A stretch of DNA of 64,000 nucleotides from Sphingobium phenoxybenzoativorans (GTDB lineage Bacteria; Pseudomonadota; Alphaproteobacteria; Sphingomonadales; Sphingomonadaceae): contig NZ_MINO01000003.1 in assembly GCF_001757355.1 (NCBI RefSeq), positions 110,421 through 174,420 on the forward strand, written 5' to 3'. Below the pieces are notes generated by a model. It was given only the letters and a program-made list of their open reading frames with translations, was not told the origin of the DNA and ran no database searches. This document shows, piece after piece, positions 46,158 through 55,153 of the stretch (position 1 is the stretch's first letter; every line of letters starts with the position of its first letter). The position numbers were made by a program, and so were the translations under genes.

Positions 46158-47537
46158 TCAGGCGGCCTGCGATTTCCCGCGAAAACGGCTGATGGCGGTC
46201 AACATCGTCAACCCCATCAGGAACGCCGCGACGATGCCGGGCGCCCGGCCCATTCCAAATCCCATGGCAAGCAGCGCCGCGCCCATGGTCGCACCCAAAG
46301 TCTGGCCAAGCAGCCGGTTGGTGGCGATCAGGCCGCCAGCCGCCGCCGTGCGGTTGACCGGTGTCGCCGCGATGATTGATCGCGCATTGGGGGCTGCGAA
46401 TAGTCCAAAGCCGCCACCGCAAAGCGACAGCCGCCAGGCCATGTCGAGCCATGTCGCATCATGCGGCTGGAAGGCGAAAAGCAGCATGCCCACCGCCGCG
46501 ATCAGACTGCCGGAACCGCATAGCAGCGCCACGGATACGCGGTCGGACAACGCCCCGCCCAGCGGCGCCAGGATCAAGGTCGTCAGTGGCCACACCGCGA
46601 AAATCGCGCCTACTTCTCCAGGCGATAGACCATATTCATTCTGAAGGCGGAAAGGGATCGTGACGATCAGCGTCATCGCTGAGACGAAACATAACATTCC
46701 GCCAAGCGCGGCAAGGCCAAGTGCGGGCACAGCCAGCAGGTCGATCGGCAGCATCGGCTCTGAGGCCGACAACTCGCGCTTTACAAAGGCGCGCCCGATC
46801 AGAATGCCCGCCAGCACCATGGCGGCCGAAACGACGGGCGAATTGCCATGCACGCCGCTTTCAATGCCGCTGACGATCAGGCCGAAGGTGCTGGCGCACA
46901 GCATTGCGCCAAGAAAGTCGTAGGGCCGCTCACGCGGTTCCGGGTCCGGCAGCGCGCGCCCAAGCAGCATCGAGACGATGCCGAACGGAGCCGCCGCCGC
47001 GAATATCCACGGCCATGACGCCACGCCGAGGACAAACCCGCCCAGCGTGGGCGCAAACGCCGATGCGCTCGATGAGATCACTGCATGGATGCCCAGGCCC
47101 CGGCCAAGCTGTTTGGGTGGATAGATGGACCGCAACAGCACGGCTGTAATGCTGAGCACGGCCGCCGCCCCCAGGGCCTGCGCCGCGCGCACCACCAGCA
47201 AAAATGGCAGACTGCGCGCGAAGAAGCAGAGAATGGTCGTCACGGTGAACAGGATCAGGCCATATTGATACAGGGTGCGATGCCCCAGCCGGTCCGCCAA
47301 CGCCGCAATGGGCAGCATCGTCATCACCAGCACGAGCTGATAGACCGTGACGACCAATACCGCCGATGATCCGGACACGCCCAGATCGCGGGCGATTGTC
47401 GGCAAAGCGACATTGGCGATCGATCCGTCGATGACGACCAGCGCTGTCCCAAACGATGCGGCGATGATTGCCAGCAGGCGGCGGGGCATTGGCAGGCCGC
47501 CACTCTGTTCGGCAGGTTCGGGGGCGTCTGCGCTCAC
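46158..47537 (-). CDS. MFS transporter, DHA2-type multidrug/organic-compound exporter
   Basis: A 459-residue transporter with about 14 hydrophobic segments. GLPMPRRLLAIIAASFGTAL, VIDGSIANVALPTIARDLGV (the DHA2 motif D1 region) and ADRLGHRTLYQYGL are typical of EmrB/QacA-type pumps. The start is uncertain: GTG 47537 keeps the GLPMPRR leader common in the family; ATG 47489 and ATG 47624 are alternatives. It stands alone and converges with the M20 gene. Substrate unknown. Confidence 0.85.
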   Translation of the reverse strand: MSADAPEPAEQSGGLPMPRRLLAIIAASFGTALVVIDGSIANVALPTIARDLGVSGSSAVLVVTVYQLVLVMTMLPIAALADRLGHRTLYQYGLILFTVTTILCFFARSLPFLLVVRAAQALGAAAVLSITAVLLRSIYPPKQLGRGLGIHAVISSSASAFAPTLGGFVLGVASWPWIFAAAAPFGIVSMLLGRALPDPEPRERPYDFLGAMLCASTFGLIVSGIESGVHGNSPVVSAAMVLAGILIGRAFVKRELSASEPMLPIDLLAVPALGLAALGGMLCFVSAMTLIVTIPFRLQNEYGLSPGEVGAIFAVWPLTTLILAPLGGALSDRVSVALLCGSGSLIAAVGMLLFAFQPHDATWLDMAWRLSLCGGGFGLFAAPNARSIIAATPVNRTAAAGGLIATNRLLGQTLGATMGAALLAMGFGMGRAPGIVAAFLMGLTMLTAISRFRGKSQAA

Positions 47538-47538
47538 T

Positions 47539-47853
47539 CTATGCCTGGCCGATGATCTGCCGGATCGCCGGATTTTCTTTGGATGCGCCGCACGACAATA
47601 ATCGCATGGAGCAGGTCCCGGCATGCATAGGCGTCTTGATCATGGCCAAAGCCGCAGACCTCTCCGATCGACATTCCGCCTTTTGCGGAATGAATGATAG
47701 TCCCTTGGCCATATCTTCGCGATACGCCAAGTGCACTTGCCCAAACATGCAGGCTGTGTTGACGGCGATCACAAATGTCGGCCTTCCGCCGGGCTGGTGA
47801 TGGCCGGTATCAAGCACCGAAAAGCCATCCACAATCCCCATCATCGCCAACAA
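47539..47853 (-). CDS. doubtful small ORF upstream of the MFS gene
   Basis: A 104-codon frame whose stop lies one base before the proposed GTG of the MFS gene. Codon use is only moderately GC3-biased and I recognise no domain. The close junction would allow coupling, but the frame may equally be leader sequence. Listed so that it is not lost. Confidence 0.25.
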   Translation of the reverse strand: MLAMMGIVDGFSVLDTGHHQPGGRPTFVIAVNTACMFGQVHLAYREDMAKGLSFIPQKAECRSERSAALAMIKTPMHAGTCSMRLLSCGASKENPAIRQIIGQA

Positions 47854-48124
47854 AATATGGTTAAGATAAAATCCGAAAGGAAAAAGTAACCAAGAAAATC
47901 ATTTCCCGACAAAACAACGGAAAATTGAAGATCATTTCCAATCATTTCTGGCATAATCAGGACCATTGAATCTGTTGGATAATTAATTCTGGCCCTTGTC
48001 CCTTTCCGGCACTGTTCCCTTATCGACATCAACTGCGCGTTGCATTCGCCCGGAATGCCAAACACCTTGTCTTTGGGGATATATTGCGCACTTGCTTCAT
48101 GGCGGCGCGCGGCAGGGGGTAGGC
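47854..48124. other. intergenic region upstream of the acyltransferase gene
   Basis: Its left half is AT-rich (around 47855-47960), unlike the flanking genes, and may carry promoters for both directions. No gene or strong hairpin is seen. GGGGG just before 48125 is the ribosome binding site of the acyltransferase. Confidence 0.4.
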
Positions 48125-50191
48125 ATGACCTACATATCGTCGTCGGATGAATTCCGTTCGCCATTGGGCGTTGCGTCAACCGCAGACGGCGTCCCCACGG
48201 AACGCGCCTTCAGGAAAGACATCAACGCCTTGCGGGCGATTGCCGCCAGCATTGTCGTTCTGTTCCATTTCCGCGTCGGCGGGTTTGCGGGCGGATTTGT
48301 CGGCGTCGATATATTCTTTGTGATCTCCGGCCTGCTGATGATGCAGATCATCGAGCGGAAGGTTGCCGCCGGGCGCTTCTCAGTCCTCGAATTCTACTTG
48401 GCCCGAACAAAGAGGATCGTACCCGCTCTCGCCTCGCTCTGCGTGGTCCTGCTTGTTTTCGGAACCCTGTTCCTCGATCCGATGACATTGAGCGAAGTGG
48501 CCCGAAACGCCCTGGCGTCCCTGCTATTTCTCTCCAATGTGCTTTATTCCTCGGTCAGCAGCTATTTCGCCGAGGCCGCGGAGACCAACTGGCTCCTCCA
48601 TACCTGGACACTTTCGGTCGAATGGCAATTCTATCTCGCGCTTCCTGTGGTCATGGCGCTTGCCTCGCGCTCGCCCCTGCTCTGGCGGCATCGCAAGACA
48701 TGGATCGCGTCCGCCTGCATCCTCTCCTTCCTTGCCGCGATCCTTATCGCCGGGCGTTCGGAGAGCTTTGAGAAATACGCCTTCTTCCTGTTGCCGACCA
48801 GGGCGTGGGAGATGCTGGCCGGCGCGTGGCTTGCCATAGCTGCGCCGCAGATAAAGAACCGCGCGCTCAACAGTATAATGCTTTCCGTTGGCCTTGCCGC
48901 GATCGTCTTTTCCACCATCTTCTTCGACGCCGCCACATCATGGCCATCGCTGTGGACGGCGATCCCCGTGCTTGGCACGCTGGCCGTCCTGGCCGCAGCC
49001 AGAGGGGACGCAGGCTGGACGCGGACTCCCGGCATTCAGGCGCTCGGCACCTGGTCCTATTCGCTCTATTTGTGGCATTGGCCGATATTCGTCGGCTTCA
49101 CCTATTTCGGCGTGCTTATGGGTCCCGCGGCAATCGCATGCGGATTGGCGCTCAGCGTCCTCTGCGCCATGCTGTCCTACGAACTGTTCGAAACCAGACT
49201 ACGCGACGCCATTTTTGGCCGGACGCCCCTGTCATGGCGGCGCGCCGGCGCACTCGCCGCAGCCGCGCTGATCCTTGTCGCCATTCCGGTGACCGCCTGG
49301 AAAATGCAGGGCTTTGAAGCCGTGCGCACAGCCGCATTCGATAGCGATACCAAGGCGCGCCTTATCGATTATCGCGGCGCTCCAGCGGACTGGAAAGGCA
49401 TGTCGCCCTGCAAGGGGCAGCAATTCTATTCCGGGCATATTTGCGTGATGGGCGCAGGCAAGGCGAACCGCGTCGCCATCATCGGCGACTCCCATGCGGA
49501 ACAGATGCTGCCGCGGCTGGCGCAATTATCGCAGCAGAACGCGGAAATCACTGTTATCCGTCAGCAGGGCTGCCCCCCGCTCCCCACGCTTTTCTGGTCA
49601 CGGCGCGGCGATCATTGTCACCGGTTTACGGAGAAAGCATTCGAAAAGGTGCTCTCGGATCGCTTTGACAAAGTGATTATCATTTCCGCCTGGGTCCATT
49701 ATTTCGACTATCCGGGCGGCGCAAAGCCGGGCGCGCTCTGCGCCATGTCCTGGCGCGGTTGCCGCCCGATCACCTCCACCGCAGCGGTTGAGGCAGCCAA
49801 GGATGAAGCTTTTGCGTCTTTCTCCGACCATATCGGACGCCTGACCGCGCGCGGCGTGAAGGTGGCCGTGGTGCAACAGACGCCCGACCCCAATGGCGTA
49901 AAGCCGCATGACTATTATCAGGGCACCTTTTTCGGCGGCGCCCCCCGCATTGCGCCCGAAATCGACAGAGCCGCTTATCTGGCGCGGGCTTCGAACATCC
50001 GCAACGTGGTGGCGGCTGCGGCCCGGCGCGGTGGCGCGACGATCATAGATCCGGTCGAAACATTATGCGGCGATCGCGCCTGCCCCGTATATAATGACGG
50101 CCGTTATCTCTACACCGATACGCATCATACGCGGGCGACAGAGGTCGTGCATCCCCGCTATGCCTATCTGGACAAGGCGATGTTCAACTAA
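48125..50191 (+). CDS. acyltransferase (OafA/AT3 family) with C-terminal SGNH domain
   Basis: A 688-residue two-domain membrane protein. The AT3 part (about 30-390, ten or so helices) has RKDINALRAIAASIVVLFHF and FVGVDIFFVISGLLM, including the catalytic-like His and the R/K motif (ARTKRIVPAL). The periplasmic SGNH part (about 440-688) has AIIGDSHAEQM (nucleophile Ser) and the C-terminal TDTHHTR Asp/His block. Proteins of this kind O-acetylate lipopolysaccharide, capsule or peptidoglycan sugars. No polysaccharide gene cluster adjoins it. Confidence 0.92.
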   Translation: MTYISSSDEFRSPLGVASTADGVPTERAFRKDINALRAIAASIVVLFHFRVGGFAGGFVGVDIFFVISGLLMMQIIERKVAAGRFSVLEFYLARTKRIVPALASLCVVLLVFGTLFLDPMTLSEVARNALASLLFLSNVLYSSVSSYFAEAAETNWLLHTWTLSVEWQFYLALPVVMALASRSPLLWRHRKTWIASACILSFLAAILIAGRSESFEKYAFFLLPTRAWEMLAGAWLAIAAPQIKNRALNSIMLSVGLAAIVFSTIFFDAATSWPSLWTAIPVLGTLAVLAAARGDAGWTRTPGIQALGTWSYSLYLWHWPIFVGFTYFGVLMGPAAIACGLALSVLCAMLSYELFETRLRDAIFGRTPLSWRRAGALAAAALILVAIPVTAWKMQGFEAVRTAAFDSDTKARLIDYRGAPADWKGMSPCKGQQFYSGHICVMGAGKANRVAIIGDSHAEQMLPRLAQLSQQNAEITVIRQQGCPPLPTLFWSRRGDHCHRFTEKAFEKVLSDRFDKVIIISAWVHYFDYPGGAKPGALCAMSWRGCRPITSTAAVEAAKDEAFASFSDHIGRLTARGVKVAVVQQTPDPNGVKPHDYYQGTFFGGAPRIAPEIDRAAYLARASNIRNVVAAAARRGGATIIDPVETLCGDRACPVYNDGRYLYTDTHHTRATEVVHPRYAYLDKAMFN

Positions 50192-50194
50192 CAG

Positions 50195-50230
50195 GCCGTG
50201 GTGGCGCATTGAATAACGCATGGCCACGGC
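50195..50230 (+). terminator. possible hairpin after the acyltransferase gene
   Basis: GCCGTGG (50195-50201) and CCACGGC (50224-50230) form a 7-bp inverted repeat just after the stop codon, followed only by TTGATT. It may be a weak terminator; the large loop lowers confidence. Confidence 0.3.
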
Positions 50231-50264
50231 TTGATTCCGCGCATTCAGGGCCAATCTATCGGCC

Positions 50265-50594
50265 ATGAGCCAAATCCATAATTTCCACGCGCATATCTAT
50301 TTCAACGTCGATGAACTGGATGCCGCGCAGACACTGGCTAGCGAAGCGCAATCCCTGTTCGGGGTTGCCGTTGGCCATTTCCACAAGCGGCCAGTGGGAC
50401 CGCATCCCCGCGGCAGTTGTCAGTTGACCGTCGCCAGGGAAAGGTTCGGCGAATTTGCCGCATGGGCCGCACTGAACCGGCGCGACCTGACGATCTTCGC
50501 CCATGCCGAAACTGGAAATGGCCTTGCCGATCATACCGCCCATGTCATCTGGTTTGGCCAGAGCGAACCGCTCGACCTTTCCTTGTTCCGCTAG
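50265..50594 (+). CDS. DOPA 4,5-dioxygenase family protein
   Basis: A 109-residue protein. IHNFHAHIYFNVDELDAAQT, VGHFHKRPVGPHPRGSCQL and HVIWFGQSEPLDLSLF carry the HxH, HxxxxxPH and terminal blocks of the family related to fungal/plant DOPA-extradiol dioxygenase. Bacterial members are common near aromatic or amino-acid genes but rarely characterised. It converges with the LysR gene, overlapping it by four bases. Confidence 0.88.
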   Translation: MSQIHNFHAHIYFNVDELDAAQTLASEAQSLFGVAVGHFHKRPVGPHPRGSCQLTVARERFGEFAAWAALNRRDLTIFAHAETGNGLADHTAHVIWFGQSEPLDLSLFR

Positions 50595-51526
50595 GCCGGG
50601 GCTACTTCCGGGCGGAGGCGGGGCGCTTCCGGGGTCATATCCAGCCGGAGCAAGCTGGCGGCTTCGAACATACGGGCGGTGATCGGCTCGTTGTCCGTAG
50701 CGCGCATGGCTACATGGAACTCCACGGCCTCTGCCGATGGCATCCCCTCCAACCGGACAAGCTCGCCCTTCGCGACCTCGCTCCTCACCATGGGTTCGGG
50801 GAACACGCCAATGCCGCCGCCCGCCTTGGCGATGTCGATCATCGTTCTGGCATTGTTGCAGAGATTAAGCGCTTCGCCAGCGATCTTTGACTCGGCGATG
50901 GCCTTTCGCATGCGGCCATGAATGGGGGAATGGCTGGCGAGCGACCAGACAGGTATCCGTCCTGCCCTACCCTCATCCTCAACCATTGCAGCGATGGAAG
51001 GATGCGCCAGCCAGAGCAGACCGACGCTGCCAATCGGCTGCGATTTGAGAGCGGAGTGCGCGATCGGCCCGGCGGCAAAAACAATGTCCATGCGGCCTGT
51101 CAAAAGCTGCTGGATCAGATTGGCGGTCAGGTCGATTTCCAGCTCCAGCAACACATGCGGCATGTCCGCCTTCAACTGCGTCAGAAAGCCGGGCAGGCAG
51201 CTCGCCGCTACGATTTCCCCGGCCCCAATTCTGACGACGCCGCCCGCTTCGCCAAACCCGCCGCAGCGGAGCAGCATGTTCTGGACATCCCCCCAGATGA
51301 CGCCGCAATCCCGCACCAGTTGGCGGCCTGCGGGCGTGAACGACATGGTCCGGCCCTGGCGGCGGAACAGCCGCGCGCCCAGATGCGCTTCCATCTCCCG
51401 GACCCGCGCCGACACGGCGGGCTGGGTGGTGTTGAGCCTGTGCGCGGCGGCGGCGAAGGTGCCAAGCCGGTCGATCCACAGCAAGGTTTCCAGGTGATAC
51501 AGGCCAATGCGATTGATAGACATCAT
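50591..51526 (-). CDS. LysR-family transcriptional regulator
   Basis: A 311-residue regulator. The N-terminal winged helix has [20 protein letters not shown] followed by [20 protein letters not shown], the LysR helix-turn-helix; a periplasmic-binding-protein-like effector domain (about 90-300) follows. Two consecutive ATG codons at 51526 and 51523 are possible starts. It is divergent from scoAB, the classic layout for a regulator activating that operon. Confidence 0.93.
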   Translation of the reverse strand: MMSINRIGLYHLETLLWIDRLGTFAAAAHRLNTTQPAVSARVREMEAHLGARLFRRQGRTMSFTPAGRQLVRDCGVIWGDVQNMLLRCGGFGEAGGVVRIGAGEIVAASCLPGFLTQLKADMPHVLLELEIDLTANLIQQLLTGRMDIVFAAGPIAHSALKSQPIGSVGLLWLAHPSIAAMVEDEGRAGRIPVWSLASHSPIHGRMRKAIAESKIAGEALNLCNNARTMIDIAKAGGGIGVFPEPMVRSEVAKGELVRLEGMPSAEAVEFHVAMRATDNEPITARMFEAASLLRLDMTPEAPRLRPEVAPA

Positions 51527-51528
51527 TG

Positions 51529-51553
51529 ATGATTATTCGAAAAATGAAATCAT
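51529..51553. promoter_or_regulatory. candidate LysR binding site upstream of scoA
   Basis: ATGATT (51529-51534) and AATCAT (51548-51553) form an inverted repeat in the short AT-rich gap between the LysR gene and scoA. Another AATCAT follows at 51565. LysR regulators typically bind interrupted dyads of this size next to the divergent gene. Confidence 0.35.
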
Positions 51554-51603
51554 TGGAATTGATGAATCATATCGCTCTAAAATGGATCGAATGGAGGGCC
51601 ATA

Positions 51604-52311
51604 ATGAAGAAGCTATATGGTGATGCGGCATCGGCTCTGGAGGGGCTGCTGTTTGACGGAATGCATCTGTGCGCGGGCGGTTTCGGCCTGTGCGGCATAC
51701 CAGAGCGTCTGATCGACGCGATCCGCGACAGCGGGGTCAAGGACCTGACGATCGCCTCCAACAATGCCGGCATCGACGGCGAGGGTCTGGGCAAGCTGCT
51801 CCGCACGCGGCAGGTCAAGAAGATGATCTCCTCCTATGTCGGCGAGAATAAGGAGTTTGAGCGGCAATATCTGGCGGGTGAGCTGGAGGTGGAATTTTGC
51901 CCGCAGGGTACGCTGGCGGAACGCTGCCGTGCGGGCGGCGCCGGCATTCCCGGCTTCTACACCAAGACCGGCGTCGGCACGGCCGTCGCCGAGGGCAAGG
52001 AAGTGAAGAATTTCGACGGCCAGGACTATATTCTGGAGCGCGGCATCTTCGCAGACGTGGCCATCATCAAAGGCTGGAAGGCCGATGAGAGCGGCAACCT
52101 CATTTTCCGCAAGACCGCGCGCAACTTCAATCAGCCTATGGCGACCGCAGCGAAAATCTGCGTGGCGGAGGTCGAAGAAGTCGTGCCGACCGGCAGCCTT
52201 GATCCAGACGCTATCCACCTGCCCGGCATCTATGTGAAGCGCATGATCATCGGCGCGCCGTACGACAAGAAAATCGAATTCCGCACCGTTCGCCAGAAGG
52301 AGGCCGCATAA
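51604..52311 (+). CDS. scoA: 3-oxoacid CoA-transferase subunit A
   Basis: A 235-residue alpha subunit of succinyl-CoA:3-ketoacid CoA-transferase. [30 protein letters not shown] and [20 protein letters not shown] are family signatures. Start 51604 follows GGAGG; the frame opens further upstream. It moves CoA between succinate and acetoacetate or a 3-oxoadipate-type acid. The two-base spacing to scoB makes a tight operon under the divergent LysR. Confidence 0.93.
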   Translation: MKKLYGDAASALEGLLFDGMHLCAGGFGLCGIPERLIDAIRDSGVKDLTIASNNAGIDGEGLGKLLRTRQVKKMISSYVGENKEFERQYLAGELEVEFCPQGTLAERCRAGGAGIPGFYTKTGVGTAVAEGKEVKNFDGQDYILERGIFADVAIIKGWKADESGNLIFRKTARNFNQPMATAAKICVAEVEEVVPTGSLDPDAIHLPGIYVKRMIIGAPYDKKIEFRTVRQKEAA

Positions 52312-52313
52312 TC

Positions 52314-52949
52314 ATGGCATGGACCCGTGACGAAATGGCTGCCCGTGCGGCGAAGGAACTGCAGGACGGTTTCTATGTGAACCTGGGCATCGGCATTCCG
52401 ACCCTGGTGGCGAATCATATTCCCGAAGGCGTGGAAGTGACGCTGCAGTCGGAAAATGGCATGCTTGGCATCGGCCCCTTCCCCCTCGAGGGCGAGGAGG
52501 ACGCCGATCTGATCAATGCGGGTAAACAGACGATCAGCGAACTGCCGCAGTCAGCCTATTTCAGCTCCGCAGACAGCTTCGCGATGATCCGTGGCGGGCA
52601 TATCGACCTGACCGTGCTCGGCGCGATGGAGGTTGCCGAAAATGGCGACATCGCCAACTGGATGATTCCCGGCAAGATGATCAAGGGCATGGGCGGCGCG
52701 ATGGATCTCGTTGCGGGCGTCAAGAAGATCATCGTGGTGATGGAGCACACGTCAAAGGACGGTAGCCCGAAGTTCATCCCCGCCTGCACCCTGCCGCTGA
52801 CCGGCAAGAATGTGGTCGACATGATCATCACTGACCTGGCCGTGTTCCAGCGGCCGGATCATGACAGCCCTTTCAAGCTCGTCGAAATCGCCCCAGGCGT
52901 GACGGCCGAGGACATCGCCGCCAAAACCACGGCGGCCTATATCAGCTAG
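52314..52949 (+). CDS. scoB: 3-oxoacid CoA-transferase subunit B
   Basis: A 211-residue beta subunit. The catalytic Glu47 lies in [14 protein letters not shown], preceded by [35 protein letters not shown] and [20 protein letters not shown] complete the family pattern. It forms the heterodimer with scoA. A strong hairpin terminator begins 38 bases after its stop. Confidence 0.94.
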   Translation: MAWTRDEMAARAAKELQDGFYVNLGIGIPTLVANHIPEGVEVTLQSENGMLGIGPFPLEGEEDADLINAGKQTISELPQSAYFSSADSFAMIRGGHIDLTVLGAMEVAENGDIANWMIPGKMIKGMGGAMDLVAGVKKIIVVMEHTSKDGSPKFIPACTLPLTGKNVVDMIITDLAVFQRPDHDSPFKLVEIAPGVTAEDIAAKTTAAYIS

Positions 52950-52986
52950 GCTGGGGCCAGCCCCTTCCACAACGACTGCACAAGGG

Positions 52987-53016
52987 AAGGATGATCCGCA
53001 TATACGGATCATCCTT
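52987..53016. terminator. bidirectional intrinsic terminator
   Basis: AAGGATGATCCG pairs perfectly with CGGATCATCCTT (12-bp stem, loop CATATA). It is followed by CTTTTATT on the plus strand. It lies between the convergent scoB and acylase genes and would stop both transcripts. Confidence 0.88.
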
Positions 53017-53029
53017 CTTTTATTCTGCC

Positions 53030-55129
53030 CTAGAAGTTGGTGACTTCCTCGACATTCTTCTCCACATCGGCCCGGTCGAACCAGAGCGTGCGGAAGGTCT
53101 TGCTGGTCAGATATTTCAACTGATCGCTGTTATGTTTGGAACCCGGCTGGCTGGCATTGCCATAGCTCATCATTCCCACGGCTTTCAGCGGTGTGCCGAA
53201 CTCGACCATGGATACCCATGTCTCGCCATGAACGGGGGTGCGTTCGCCATTCTTCATCGGCCCCCATGTGATCGTGCGGAACACGCCGGTATTGCCAAAG
53301 CCGCCGTTACCCGGAAGATTCACGTCGCCGATATGGAAGCGTGAGACATCTCCGAACGGCCGGTCGACCGCGCCGTACAGCTTCTTCGTCTTGTCCACCG
53401 CCTGCTTCAGCATTTCGACAGCGGCGGCCGGGTCCTTAAGGCCGCGCGGCGTTTCCAGCGGATCGTCCAGCGTCCATTTCACGGCATAGTTGGACTGGTC
53501 GGTGAAGTTTTTCGGCGAAAAAATGCCCGCCCATGTTTCGAACAGCAAGGCGCCACGGCTATCCGCCTCAAAACGGTGATCCCACCCCTTGAGCAGGGCG
53601 ATGGCGGCCTGCACGTCGGGATCGGCCGACCCCGCCGCCGCCGCGAATAATTCGGGCAGCATACGGTCGGCCATCAGCGATGTAGTCGTCAGCTTGCGTG
53701 AGACGAAATCGTCGAAACTCACCTTCCCCGGCATGGACATCAGCTTCACCGACATCTGCGCACGCTGGCTGACCGGCCCGGCGGGCGCGACATAGGCCGG
53801 GAAATCCTTTGGATCGAGCAGGCGGGGCCAGGCCGCCAGCCATGGCGGATCATTGGCGTTCTGGACGAAGCCGCTGGCCGGATCGACCACCTTCGGCATG
53901 TCGTCATAGCTGTGCAGATCCTTCCACAGCGTCGCGGACGTATCGCCCGGCACCGGCTTTGACCAATAGGCGATGTCGCCATTGGCATGTTTGGGCAGAA
54001 TGCCATTGTCGAGATACAGGATATGGCCCGCGCGGTCGGCATAAGTGATGTTGAACATCGGGACCTGCATCTTGCGCAGCGCATTCTGGAACGCGGTCCA
54101 GTCCTGCGCCTTGCCCATTTCCAGATACTGCTCAAGCACGCCCGGCCGATCCAGCCCCGCCACCTTCAAAGCGATCGTGGTCTTGCCGCCAGGCAGGTCG
54201 AATACCGGCCCCTGCACCGCCGTCCGCTGGTCGAACGTCACCGTCTTCAGCGTCCCGTCCGGCTGTTTCACCTTGTAACTCAGCGTTTTGACCTTGAACG
54301 GCAGCACCTTGCCGTCAAACTGATAACCGCCATCCGCCAGGGTTAGCTGATAGCTGGTGAAACCCAGCATGGTGTTCACCGTGTTTGTGAAGCCATGATC
54401 ATTGTTGAAGCCGAAGCGCAGAACGGGAAGCCCGATCTGCGTTGCGCCATACAGTTTCAGCGTCGGCGTGGTGATCTGCGCTTCAAAATAGGTGAGTTGC
54501 GTCGCGCCCCAGGGAAGATGCGGATTGGCGAGCAGCAGCGTCTTTCCGCTGGCGGAGCGGGAGGGCGCAACGGCCCAGGTGTTGGAGCCGCCCGCTTCAT
54601 TGGTCGATGGATCGGCCAGCACCCGGCGATCCGACGCGATATAGACATAGTTCATCAGCCGATGCGCATGCGCCATCACATCGACGCCGGTGATGGGCAG
54701 GACCTGCCGGACAGACGCATCGATCTTGTCGGGATGCGCAGCCGCATAGGCATTGACCCCATCGGCAAAGGCGTTGAGGTTCTTCTGCATCTGCGGGCTT
54801 TGCTGCTTGAACCACGCAGCCGAGCGGGCGGGCACATCATTCGCGATCAGCCACTTGTCCTGATCGACGAATTTCTCGCCCCAATATTCCGCGGCACGGG
54901 CGCGCGCCTCACCGAACAGGTGGATCAGCACGTCGCCGTGGTTCTGGGCCTGCGCGTAACCAAAGCCATAAAAGCCGCCGGCTTCGGTCTTGGCGTAAAT
55001 ATGAGGCACGCCGAAGCTGTCCCACAATATTTCTCCGCCGCCCCACTTTGTCTTGGCGGACGGAGCGGTCGATGCCGGCCCCGCCAGCATCGTCGCCGAT
55101 AACAACAGGCCCAGAAAAATCGGCCTCAT
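53030..55129 (-). CDS. penicillin acylase family (Ntn-hydrolase) N-acyl amidohydrolase
   Basis: A 699-residue precursor. Signal peptide MRPIFLGLLLSATMLAGPAS, alpha chain to about residue 181, then the autocatalytic cleavage site EAGG/SNTWAVAPSR, which would expose Ser182 as the N-terminal nucleophile of the beta chain. ANPHLPW and the later N and R blocks are present. The family includes penicillin G acylases and acyl-homoserine-lactone acylases (PvdQ/QuiP-like). Start 55129 has AGGAG at correct spacing; GTG 55144 is an alternative. It lies 24 bases after the receptor gene, so the two are cotranscribed. Confidence 0.93.
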   Translation of the reverse strand: MRPIFLGLLLSATMLAGPASTAPSAKTKWGGGEILWDSFGVPHIYAKTEAGGFYGFGYAQAQNHGDVLIHLFGEARARAAEYWGEKFVDQDKWLIANDVPARSAAWFKQQSPQMQKNLNAFADGVNAYAAAHPDKIDASVRQVLPITGVDVMAHAHRLMNYVYIASDRRVLADPSTNEAGGSNTWAVAPSRSASGKTLLLANPHLPWGATQLTYFEAQITTPTLKLYGATQIGLPVLRFGFNNDHGFTNTVNTMLGFTSYQLTLADGGYQFDGKVLPFKVKTLSYKVKQPDGTLKTVTFDQRTAVQGPVFDLPGGKTTIALKVAGLDRPGVLEQYLEMGKAQDWTAFQNALRKMQVPMFNITYADRAGHILYLDNGILPKHANGDIAYWSKPVPGDTSATLWKDLHSYDDMPKVVDPASGFVQNANDPPWLAAWPRLLDPKDFPAYVAPAGPVSQRAQMSVKLMSMPGKVSFDDFVSRKLTTTSLMADRMLPELFAAAAGSADPDVQAAIALLKGWDHRFEADSRGALLFETWAGIFSPKNFTDQSNYAVKWTLDDPLETPRGLKDPAAAVEMLKQAVDKTKKLYGAVDRPFGDVSRFHIGDVNLPGNGGFGNTGVFRTITWGPMKNGERTPVHGETWVSMVEFGTPLKAVGMMSYGNASQPGSKHNSDQLKYLTSKTFRTLWFDRADVEKNVEEVTNF

Positions 55130-55153
55130 TCGCATTCTCCTCACTACCGGCTT